A DNA stretch of 64,000 bases from contig QANZ01055228.1 of NCBI GenBank assembly GCA_003254925.1, positions 1 through 64,000 on the forward strand, given 5' to 3'. Within the stretch, counting starts at the first letter, position 1, and the number at the start of each line of letters is the position of its first letter. The DNA is from Chamaecrista fasciculata. Taxonomy: Eukaryota; Streptophyta; Magnoliopsida; Fabales; Fabaceae. Under the pieces are notes generated by a model. It ran no database searches, was not told the DNA's origin, and worked only from the letters and a program-made list of their open reading frames with translations. This document shows positions 22,660 through 34,100 of this stretch, one piece after another. The position numbers and the translations under genes are program-made.

Positions 22660-25600
22660 CTAAGTTTCTTTGTTAGGCAAGACAAGGCGGTCCTGACCTT
22701 CGACGAGCTTTGCAGCGCGAATGACATCACCAGTTTTTATCTGGGGAAGAATCTCTCTTCCATTAGTTGTGTATCTGCACATAAAAGAAAAACAAAACAA
22801 AAAAGATAAGGGAAATTAGTTAAAATTATTCACCTGTTTGAAGTACGAACATGCTGTTCTAGAAACATATAGGATTAGATTTTAACAAGAAAGACATACC
22901 CAAAAACTGAAAATTGCCCTTCATCGAATGATATGCCTCCCAAGCCGGCCTATAAATTAGTCGAAAACGAATTTAACTAGATTGTAGAGAAAGAATAAAT
23001 AAATTGACCTTGCCAAAAAGTAATAAGTATTTCGATAGCACATAATGTTCTTCCAGTTACATTTTATTTTTCTTGATACAACAGGTGTCCACTTTTTCTC
23101 AGGTGTAAATAAATAAGGAAATTGGAAAAAACTAAGATGGTATTGTTTAGGTTTGGCTATCTTCAATAAAAATATTAGTGATGACAAGTGAAATTCCCCA
23201 AACTATGCCAAGGAGTTAGAAAAAAAGGTTATGCAACTTGACTTACACTTCGCTTATCATAAAGATAAAAGAAAAACTGATAAGGTGATGAATACTCCTC
23301 GGATGCTTCACTATGTGCCATAGCAACCGCCCCATAAACAGATAGAGGAAGAACCGGTAGCTCTCCATCCTTCCGTGACAGGAATACATAAGAAGGGAGA
23401 ACCATGAATAGTTGAGTAAACGTGTGTTAAGTTAGATGCAAGTTTTATGATGAAGGAAGACAAACACATACTTGCACACTTAATGTTGTTCTGTAAAGAG
23501 GCTCAAATTGTCCGGAGGGCATTATTTCTAAGGGAACACTATAACCACTGTCCTTATCAAGTCCTTTATCTGAGAGTACAGCTTGGTTGGAACAGCTGAG
23601 CTTTGCACCGTTATAGGCTCCATCCATCACCTGAGAAAATCATAACTATGAGTATAACCCCAGATGTTAAGAACACATCACATGGACTGAGGGAGGAAGA
23701 AAAATTATATTATTTGTAAGTTAAATTACACAATTCCATGGGAAAAGATGATCAGCAAGATAATCTACTGAATAACATTTTGTTCAGAAAAGTGCAAGAC
23801 TACGATTGATGGGATATTGAGGTGGTATGAGATGCCCAAATCCCACATCGAGTAGTATGGAATACTTGATAAAATATTTAAGTGGCCTGGTTTTTCTCCC
23901 TCAACAACTAGCTTTCGAGGGAGGGCTTCCCATGTCATTTTGGTCTCATCAAAGTCCTTTTTGCTCTTCTTCAGAATGACATTGTTTCACTTCTGAAGCC
24001 CCCCCAAACAAAGAAAATTTTTTTTGCTTTTTACTTCTCCTCTAGCAGCTTCAGCTTTCTGTTGAACCCTTTAAGCTTTAAATCCACCTATCACCATCTT
24101 TCTTATGTTTGTTCCCCAGCTATCAGCGCTGACTCTCCACCATCAAAACCAACTTCAGGTAATAAAGTTCTTTAACCAAGTGCTCCCATTATTAACAATT
24201 TTTCCTATGGAATTTCTAATCAATCACTGCCTGTACCATAGCCTTTATAAAGATTTTGATTTTGAAGTTTAAACTGATCCCCTCCTTGTGCTTTTCCTCT
24301 TTATATATCTGAAGGCCAACTTATCAAACTAAAAATGAATAAGAAATTCAAGACCTTGGCAATCACACAAAGTATTGTTTCACCAGCCAAAAATTATTTG
24401 ATCAGATTATTTACAAAAATAGTAATAAGAGAAAAGGATATTATAGTTAAGACATTGTCCATAGAAATTTTAACAGTTCAGGCTCAAATTGAATATTCCA
24501 GATTTAGGTTATTCAGAAAACTACTGGAGTATAACCCACTTTCAGTGAACAATCAGGGCGATCATACAAAAAGTTAAAACAATAAATGCTAATAATAAGC
24601 AATAGCCATGCACAAAAATCGTGCTTCCTTTCATAAAAATGAAGTAATTTTCAACTACCTTACCTGTTTCGCAAAATTCCCTGCAGTCAATGGTGCTGAA
24701 TATCCATCTATAACAACCTGAACACACATTAATTGTCAGTTGATACTTAGCTACCATCTAAAAAAATGACAAAAATAATGTACTTTGAGCACAAATTTAC
24801 CCTTCAGTATGTTATATTATTTTATATAGGCATTATTATTGCTTAATGCATCCTTTTAGAGACCTGAATTTTATCAAGTCAATAATTCAAGGTGAAAATG
24901 ACTAAATGCACAAAATGAAATATACCTGAATGGTAGCAGTTCTACTCTGCTCACCACCAACAGTAGAAAAAGTTGCATCATCCCCTTTCTCAATGGTAAA
25001 CTCAACAATGCCTCTTCCTGTAAGGCTACAAAAGATTGTGAAAATATTGAGTTTTTCTTTTTAAAATTTGTTTTTTTTTTTTTTTTTTNAATTTTTTTTT
25101 TTTTTTTTTTTTTGCCACAAACCCAAACACTTACTGCAATATGCATTGCCTCCCAGATACTACAAACAAAGCTTTTTTTCAATCATAACATCTTTCATAG
25201 TTTCAACTTTAAATTGAAAAATGTCATAGAGATAATTCAAAACTTTAAATACATTTTCAGAAGTGGTAGCAGCTAAAGATATAAGTGACATACCGTGGAT
25301 ATTGAATGTATTGCTCAGGCAAAAGAAAAGATAATCCCGGAGCCTGTTGTAAGAATATCAAGTTCACAAATGATAATAATTTTTCTCATAAGTCAGAGTC
25401 AGTTTCATAATTTATATAAATTAAAAAATGAAGAAAAGAGCTATTATTTATTTGAGAAGATTGTCATATTAACTGTGGGTTGCAGCCACCTGTAATAACT
25501 CTAGTTCTGCTACAGTGTCCAGTGTGGAGGCAAGACCTACAGATACTTTATCTGCATCTTGATCCTTTATAGATTGAATAAGAGCTTTCAACCCACCCTG

Positions 25601-28600
25601 CACAACAGAATAAATTCAGGAATTATTATGGCAGCTTTGATACTCTACAGTGAACCATTGAAACCGATTTTTACATGATTCTATTCATATAACACTATAG
25701 GAGACTTCATTCTACGAGAAAGGGTACATGATGACATAAGAATGTATAGAAGATGGACAATTCCCAAAGTACTTTTTGTTGGAATTTTTGTGTGGATTAG
25801 CATTAATCTATTGTAAGATTAATATTTGTGTTTACTGATAAGTAATTAATTTATCGTAAATCTGAATAAGAATATATTGGGTTCATATTACTTGTGATAA
25901 TTCGTGATGGGTTGGATTATCCACAAGCCTTCCGGGACCGGGCTAAGAACCCCAAGCCACGTCCGAAGAGTATTAGTAATTATCCCATTAAATTACTAAT
26001 GCACATATGGAGTTTGTTTATTAAAGGGACTATTTTGTAATTATGTTCAAGGACCACTTTGTAATATTCACTAATTAGTGAATTTGGCTATATATATAGC
26101 AAATGTGTTTTCATACACTTAAGGTCCTCATTTTGCACACTTTTTAGTCCCTCTTTTCTCTACTCCATCTTGACACACTCTTGGGATATTGTGGCTTGAA
26201 GATCTTAGTTCCACTCAAGACCAATTTCAACTCCAGGTCAGTGATTTCGTCTCCTACACTCGAATTTATTTCCGTCACTTTTTCCTTCTTGATTGTTTTT
26301 TTTACATCAGCTCCCTTTTAGGTGTTATGTAATGGTATATCAATATTGCCTTTTTGAGTAACAAACAAAAGAAACAAAAGAAAATAGTGGGATAAAGTCG
26401 TCAAATTGAACAACCGCGTTCAATAAAAATCATAGTTCTCCTTTTCCAATCCCAGGACTCACATCTCAAGTATGCTTGCTTAGTCAATTAAGTAAAATCA
26501 TGATAAACATACCTGAGTTCAGTGAAGTTCTATTTGAAACAGGCAGGGAAATACTTATTTTTTCTTGGTAAGCACAAACATTCAAGTGTATCAACATACA
26601 GAAGCAACTCTGAATTAATTCGGGTGTCATTTGTTGAGTACCTTTCCGTCTACTAGAGAGGCATGGACCAAAGAACCCTTTTCCCTCAGTTCTGCTGGTA
26701 TACTTGCCAATATAGAATCTTTTTCATCTACGGCTATCTGAAGTGAAGAAAAATACTATCAATAATTAAATGTCCTCACATAACATAAAAAGACATTATC
26801 ATAGCCTAAAGATCAAACTACTAAATTATTTTCAGACCAGAGAATATAACATGTGGAAAACCTGGGAAGATGAAGTAATGAGAAGCAACTAATACTACAT
26901 CACCTTCTTGTTGTAGATTTTTAAAGTACTTTGCTTATAAACCTATATGAACCATGACTTCTTAGTTGTGGTGGCACCAGAAATAGCTATGACATAGAAA
27001 TCACAAGAGAAGTGGAGGCTGGAAATATACGGGGGAAGGAGAAATCTTCAACCTTGGGTATGCCCCTTAATTCAGAAATATTTGATATATTAATAAACCA
27101 ATCATGGGCCTTCACATAAATGCTTAAACTTCAGAGTTGAAGTGGTCTTGGAAAATAAAACTTGACCTAATAATTTATTAAAGCTCATGGGGCTAAATGA
27201 ACTTGTGAATTCTTTGAGGTATTGGCAACAAAATAATCAGTTTCCCCCCTTCTTAATACATGTAGACACTGAGGTCTGAACTTAAGAATCTCTACAACCC
27301 AAAACCTTCAATACTAGACCTGTAGATCGCACCTGGTGTCTTAATTATCAGTACTTTAGCTTCTCACACTTAGAAAAATGCATCAAATAAGAGGCACACA
27401 ACAGGGGAACAATAAATACCTTCAAAGCTTTCTTCACATTGCCTTCCATTGTTCCATAAGGTTTTCTCTGTGGAATCCTCAATAGGTATGATATATCTTC
27501 AAGCGTGTCCTATAGTAAGAGGCAAGACAGTCTGCACGCTGATCACTAAAAAGTTAAGAGATCCCAAAAATATTTTTAACTCATTGATAGAAACCTGGAT
27601 AGCCTTCATGTTTGCGTTTGCAGGGATAGCCTTCCGCAGTGCAAGCTCTCCTGTTCTGGGGATCTTAGTATCTGGGGAATACAGAATTGCCCTTGCAGGA
27701 GATATAGGCCAAGAATCCAAGCCAACCAAAGGAAGTGAAAATGTAATCTGAACAGAAACAACTATGACAGTAACGAGACTCTTGAGTTGGCTCATTCTCT
27801 CACTAATACTTGACATGCACAACGGGGATGGAAAGCCATGCTGGTCTACAATTTCCTGCAAAAGTCTACTTCAGAATGTGGAAAAACTCACAATATATCA
27901 TATAGAATGAGTTGTTCTTCTGAGTTCACAACTTAAAGTAGGGCAACCAAAATATAAGATCCTCATGACAGCACTTGCAAGAATAAATGACAAGGCTGCT
28001 TCAATACTTTTGTCATCACTCTTATTTTATCAGTTCATCAGTTGCTATTACTAGCATTCTCTCAAAAAGAATTAAACGTAAGGACTAAACTCAGGATGGC
28101 AAAAAGAATCAAAATGACCAATTATGGTGGTGAGAGAATATAAAATATAACCCTTTTGCATGACCAATCACTTAAGAGAAAGAATGTAAGTAGGGCTTCC
28201 AATAAGAGAAACCTTATAATAAAAATATTATGACAAAGATATAAGGTAAGATTTTCCTAAACATAACGACGAAAACTTATATTTTCAACTAAAAACGCAT
28301 TACAGAAATTCAGCGCCAAGAAAAACACAGTACCACTCTACTACTATTATCTTTATCTTACAGCCATCTTATCCTCAGAAACAGGTAATATAAAGAAATG
28401 ATAAATCAAAACTTTACAACTTTTGGATATCTCCAGATCAAGAAAGATTTAATAGCAGATGGATTAACATAAATTATAAAATTTGATAGCCCTATGGGCT
28501 GAGACATTCGACAATTGGTGGGTGGGCCCTGATGGCCTGGCATTTGCTTCTCAGGTCAGATTTGAGGCTTACCAGGTGCTAAATCTTTACATTGAGCTTT

Positions 28601-29037
28601 CACAGAGAACAACCACAAAGTGCATGCATATATTGTGAAAAGAGAAATTCCAAAATTCAAATTACAACTAACAGAGAGAATAGGTTAAGGACAATGTGGT
28701 CACTAATTTCATTAGTAACTATCCCTCACTACACTAACATCACCCTCACATTTTCTCACCAAAACACATTCACATTTTACAGACACACTGTCATATTCAA
28801 TCAGAAACCAGTACCAAAAAAAAGAAAACCCAAAATTCGTGTTGAATAGATGCTAACCTTTCGAAGATCTTTCTTCGATAAGCAAACAGTTGGGGAACGA
28901 GGTGATCTTGGTGTAAATTCGCATTTCATGGAATTGAAGCAAGATATGAAATGAGTGGGATAGAAAGTAGGGTATGGAGCAGAAGGAGTGAAGTGAAGTT
29001 TGTGGGAAAGGATGGGGGGAGATAAAGGAAACGCCAT
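22660..29037 (-). CDS. Thylakoid-lumen cyclophilin-like protein CYP37 (461 aa)
   Basis: Twelve minus-strand exons join in phase: 28858-29037, 27595-27855, 27420-27509, 26642-26737, 25490-25597, 25294-25343, 24926-25025, 24664-24717, 23472-23630, 23247-23369, 22900-22949 and 22660-22774. Residues 1-116 look like a bipartite transit peptide: a Ser/Thr/Pro-rich chloroplast part, then a hydrophobic segment ending SPARA, a lumenal cleavage site. The mature part begins ILYSPDTKIPRTGELALR and continues with the helical region (LEDISYLLRIPQRKPYGTME). A cyclophilin-like domain follows at about residue 290 (VVIDGYSAPLTAGNFAK, PLEIMPSGQFEPLYRT, PYQFFFYLYDKRS). This is the CYP37/CYP38 pattern. CYP38 helps photosystem II assembly and is a poor isomerase; the same is likely here. 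Length fits CYP37 (about 466 aa in Arabidopsis). Confidence 0.93.
25089..25089. other. Single N in a poly-T tract within a CYP37 intron
   Basis: The N interrupts a T-run (about 25072-25113) between the exons at 24926-25025 and 25294-25343. The tract length is uncertain, but the exons are unaffected. Confidence 0.8.
25777..26277 (+). mobile_element. Solo LTR in a CYP37 intron, perfect 5-bp TSD
   Basis: A 501-bp element starting TGTTGGAA and ending TTTCCGTCA, with near-inverted termini, between perfect CTTTT duplications (25772-25776 and 26278-26282). A TATA-like CTATATATATAGC at about 26089 suggests plus orientation, opposite to the host gene. No internal retroelement sequence remains, as expected after recombination between two LTRs. 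The perfect TSD suggests moderate age. The exact LTR family (copia or gypsy) cannot be told. Confidence 0.75.
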
Positions 29038-29663
29038 TGATAGTGGTTGATGGCTTTTTGGCGCGCCTCATCCAGCAAGGCCTATCTAGAATTCTAGTTA
29101 ATCAGGAAGAGATAGATGTAATGACAATTATGCCCAATTTTAAAAGGCTAAAATAAATTCGAAAAACTCAGGATTACGGGGCAAAGTGGGAATGAAAAAT
29201 ATGATATGCAATATCGTAAATGCAAAATTTTAAATAACGTATTTTGTGATAAAAAAAATTAACGTATTTTACTATTTTAGAAGAATGTAAGTACCTTTGA
29301 CTATTTGGTTTATGGTTAGAAAAATATTTTAAAAATGTGAAGTTTAGGGACTGTTTGGTTATCCTATTTTTATGTTTTTTTTCATTAAAAATAAAAAAAT
29401 GTAATTAAACATTTGTTTTGTTCAAATTTTTAAAAAATGTTTTCTAATAATATTTTCGACAAAAGCACATTTTTGTCCTTAAACTTTATATCAATTTTCA
29501 ATTTTGTTCTTAATATTTTTTTTATCAGTTTCGTTCTAAATATTTTACATTTTAGTCAATTTTATCATTTGACTAACTTATTTCGATAAATTAATGAGTA
29601 ATGACAGTATTTTACAACCTAAGTTGAAATTTGAGTTTTTTTTTTCTATGAATTTTAATTAAG
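29038..29663. promoter_or_regulatory. CYP37 upstream region
   Basis: This is the left half of the roughly 2-kb spacer between the divergent CYP37 and TRS130 starts. The first 60 bases are moderately GC-rich (GGCGCGCC at about 29060). The rest is AT-rich, with TTTTGTCCTTAAACTTT-type foldback-arm motifs at about 29460-29600. No clear TATA box was assigned. Confidence 0.4.
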
Positions 29664-30280
29664 TCGGAGGCCTTGGTTTCAGGAATCTAAATTTGGTAAA
29701 CAAAGCACTGATGGCAAAACAATTCTGGAGAGTAATTGAACAAGCAGAGTCTATGGTGAGTAAGTGGATAAGACATAAGTACTTGATACAGGATTCTGAT
29801 TTGCAGACTAGAAGATCAAGCTTGCAATCAGCCTCATGTGCCGAGAGTAACACACCAAAGGCTTCCCTGAAGGCTTTTGAGAATGGTGGCTTTGTGTTTG
29901 GATGGAACAAAAAAGGAAGAAACTTATGTCTTGTTGCAATTAAACTAGAAGCAAACTACAGAGTTACAAAAGTGTTTGGCAAGCGGGAAAAGGACTCAAA
30001 GGCAAAGAGTTTGAAGCTTCTCATGTTTATTAGGGAAATTGTGAAGTCACACATACACAGCGGGACTCAAGCCACAATGGGAGTACCATCTTCCTACATT
30101 TTTAATATTCTTAGTAATGCAATTGGATCAACTGATGAGGTATGGATTAGGAAGGATATATGTAATTTGTTAAATGGATGTATGTGCTCATGGCATGTTA
30201 ATGGTGAGGAAGTTAACAGGTTTTTAGAACCTGTATGGACATTAGTAGGGAAAGTGTATTTTAGGACTGGTATGATATAA
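29664..30280 (+). pseudogene. LINE-derived fragment with a 195-aa open frame
   Basis: The frame opens with GGLGFRNLNLVNKALMAKQF, which matches the segment after the reverse-transcriptase domain of plant LINEs (G-GLGF-RDL--FN-ALL-KQ). After about 50 residues the similarity fades. The rest (GFVFGWNKKGRNLCLVAIKL, VWIRKDICNLLNGCMCSWHV) was not recognised, yet it stays open to a stop at 30280. It may be a diverged LINE or a chimaera. No 5' LINE sequence is present. It lies between the CYP37 and TRS130 promoters. Confidence 0.5.
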
Positions 30281-31111
30281 TTCTGTGCGTTTTTTCAATA
30301 ATTCTGTGTGTTTTTTCAAAAAAAAAAAAGCTATGTAAAATCTATCATTAATATTGAGCTAAAATATCAAAGTCAACAACAACGCTCTGGTTTTACAAAG
30401 ACAATAATATGGTCAATGGTTGCAGAATCCACCTTTGTTTCATCCTAAGTTCGTTTCCTACTGTTAGACATTATAAAGACCATACCTACATAGATGTCCT
30501 TCTTAGTAGAAAGCATTATTAGTAGGAATATATTAAGGTTGCTCTTAGATTTTCTTCTTTATAGTTTTTTGTCTTACGGCGAGTATTGTAATATTAGATT
30601 TTAGTTTTCTTTTAGCTGTAGTATAAAAAAAAATAATTAGCTAAAATAAGATCAAAAAATAAAATGTTAGAAACAAAACTAGCGAAAAAAATTAAAAACA
30701 AAATTAAAAATTATTATAAAGGTTGAGAATGAAAAAAAATACTTTTACTTGATATTTTTTAAAACATTGAAAATATGAAATGCCAACATAACATTTTTAC
30801 ACAAGAGTAAACCGTTTAAAGAATCCAAATCTACTATAATGTATTTTTGTATACAAAGGATAGCTTGAACTATTTATTTTCCTTTGCGACATTTCCTTTT
30901 ACAAGAGAAGAGATGGCTGAACAACGGTTGGATGAGATGCATCAATAGATCCGCGGGTCTCGAAAATCCCCAACCTCCGTCCGAACGAACTCCATACTCG
31001 ATCTTCGACTCCGTGAGCAAAACCAAAGCACACTCATTACACTCACTGAACTCCTTCTCTGATTCCATTTCTATGGATCTTTGATTCCCTCGCTCTTGCT
31101 CTGTATCCGCC
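30281..31111 (+). promoter_or_regulatory. TRS130 promoter and 5' leader
   Basis: AT-rich to about 30870, then more balanced sequence that probably is the 5' leader. A short upstream frame (ATG at 30913, 11 codons, stop at 30946) lies in that leader if transcription starts above it. No TATA box was confidently chosen. The start codon at 31112 is in the context CCATGGCC. Confidence 0.4.
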
Positions 31112-34100
31112 ATGGCCAACTTCCTAGCTCAGTTCCAGACAATTAAGAATACCTCCGATCGCCTTGTAATTGCAGGTACAACCCCAATCCCATCATTCAT
31201 TATTCTCATTTATTTGAATAATCGGGTTCCTTGCTTCTTTTGTTTGGAAATGATATGCAACTCAAGATCTGATCTTGTTGCGTCAACATTTATATTAAAA
31301 GATCATTGGGTAGTTAAAAAAGAAAGTTGTTGCGGTGAAATGATTTGCACAAATCGGCTGACCTAGGGACCTTTTAATTTAGTACATTTTAGTATCCGGA
31401 AGTATGTAAGCATTGAAACCTTTCCCGTTCAGGGTGGAAACACTGACAATGGAGAAGCACTTTGTACGTTCTAGATTCTGTTAAAATGCTTTGAGTTGAT
31501 TTCTACTGTAGTAATTGTTTCTGGGTGTATACTTGTGATATGCCATGTATCATGTATGTAAATAGCAATAGCGTGAAGCTCGTTTATTATTTTGAAATTT
31601 GAATTTCTCCACGAGTTTCAATTGCATATGGTTGGCATAGACTCAGACATTCATTAATAGTAGCTTTTTAATTTATAATATACGTATTATTTAATGATAA
31701 AATGATCATGGATTGAGGAAGCATGTTGGTAGAGGGATCACAAATAAAGGTCCGTTAACAATTGCAATCCTTATTATGCTTATGGTAGAGCACATACCAT
31801 TATTGAATTTTGTCTATGCAACAAAATAAAACAGAAGTTTATATATGTGGCCATAGTGGTATTTATCATTTCTATGCGTGCGTGCCTGTGGTATCTATCA
31901 TTGATGTGGTTCTACATGTACCTGTTCATCTGATAATAATTTTTTAAAATGGTTTTCAGTTGAAGATGTGAGTGATTTGTGGCCCACTGTCAAGACTGCA
32001 TTTGAGGAGCGATTGCCATTCAAAAGGGCTTGTCTAAATAACAAGACACGCAATCCCGTCTTTGTTGAGACTTTGCCAGCTGAGTTCATTTTAACAACAG
32101 ACTCAAGACTTCGTAGCCGGTTCCCTCAGGAGCAATTATTATTTTGGTTCCGAGAGCCATATGCTACTGTTGTACTTGTTACCTGTGAGGTAACTAGGAT
32201 TCCCAATGACTGTGTTTGTGAACTTTAGAATTAACTTATAATGTTTCCATATTTCATGCTGGATAGAGTAGTGGCGTAGGATTTGAATTTTATCCCACTT
32301 TTGAATTGTCAAAACTCAAAACTTGTTTCCATTGCTTTGTATCTTGACATTTGTATATTACTTAGTGATACTGCTAGAACTACTGCTTTCTTCAGGCTAT
32401 ATGAAAGAACCAAAATGTACATAAATAGCCTATGAAATATATTGATTTTACTTTTAAGCCAATGAAAAGAGAAGAGCTATATTGGATCCTTGGTTTACAT
32501 GTAACAGCTTACAAGCCAAAGTTTTACTTCCTTTTCTATTTTTTATCTTTTCTTTTGATAAATAAGTAATTTCTTATTCATTTCCTCTTAAAAATAATTG
32601 TTTCCGTGTCTGGTACTACCATGTTAGAGTTAAATCACATACCTAGGTCTACACCTAGCTGTCTCAGTTTTCAAGATGATTTACTTGTTGATGTATTTGT
32701 TGACATGTCACCATAGCTCATTGAACAGGTGGGTGTTAATTTGATTGTTGCTGCCTCGTCTTGATAGCTATATTAAATTTAGTACAAAAGGGTTATTTTG
32801 GTTTTACATTTGTGCCCTTGCTTCAAATTCACAGCACTTTCATGTGAGTGGCATTATAGGGATGACGATCCTTTTGATTCTAAGCTTTTAATTGGATTAG
32901 TGTCTCCTTGACTATCAATCTTGTCTTAACTTCAACATTCTGCAATTTCATTGCCACGAGAGTCACTATCATTTATGTTTCTATGCTCATCAGATCTGTC
33001 CTTTACCGCAGCTGCACTATTACCTCTTGCTCTTCATTTATAGTCATTGTTGGACAGTACAATTTCATTTAGTTACCTGTTTCTTGTCATTTTATTTTAT
33101 GAAATTGATGCGTTATCTTAAACACTTCCCAGTCACATTGCTGATTCCTCTACTAATAGATACCAAATCATATTATGAGAAACTTAAAGACTAAAATAGA
33201 GAGTCATGTTCTCACAAATTGACCATAACAACATACTGAGCTTTAGTGCATGTGAAAATTTTTAAGTTTAAAAATGTTTCATATCATTAATTATTGTTTA
33301 TTATTCTTTTGTGTGCAGTCCTTTTATTTATTTATTTTTTTTTTGTGGTTTTATTTTGATTGAGGCTTCAATTCTATGGCTGTCTTAGTTGACTCATTTT
33401 CTCTCTCCAGGATCTCGACGAGTTCAAAACCATTCTAAAACCACGCCTGAAATTGATTGTTCAAAATGATGATAGGGAATGGTTTATTGTATTTGTGTCT
33501 AAAGCTCATCCAAATAACGATCAAGCAAGCAAAATGGCAAAGAAAGTATATGCTAAACTTGAAGTTGATTTTAGCTCCAAAAAGAGGGAAAGGTATGCTG
33601 TCCAAATTGCATTTACACCAACTAGTTTCCCACGAATTGGTTGCTTTTTCTTATCTAGTTTTTCAACTTAAGGTTTGAGTGATATGCATTTGGTCCACAT
33701 ATGGGGATTTTAACAACTTCTTGACTCCATACTGTGTTTTCTGGCGTGTGTGTGGTGTAAGAGTGTAAAAGTGAAAACTGAGTCGAATGTTAGTTTTGGT
33801 TGCTATCAGTTGTAGCCTTCTTGTACCCTCCTTGTGTATTTTTACTTTATTTTGGCCAACGTGTCTTCTTACTTAGCTGATAGACAAGTTAATAAATCTT
33901 GTGGAATGAACTTTTTTTGGTTGCTATCAGTTGTAGCCTTATTGTACCCTCCTTATTTATTTTTACTTTATTTTGGCGAATGCGCCTTATTACTTTTCTG
34001 ATGGACACGTTAATAAATCTTGTGGAATGAACTGTTTAGTGTGATTAATACATTATTGGTGCAAATGTTTCATGGTTGTTTGAATGAGTCAAATGTGCAC

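Noticed and set aside
23841-23882. TCCCACATCG followed by a TATA-like AT-rich segment, resembling the promoter of plant snRNA genes.
   Set aside because: The sequence after the expected start is not U6 or another snRNA that I recognise. Such motifs also occur in dispersed plant repeats, and this one lies inside a CYP37 intron.
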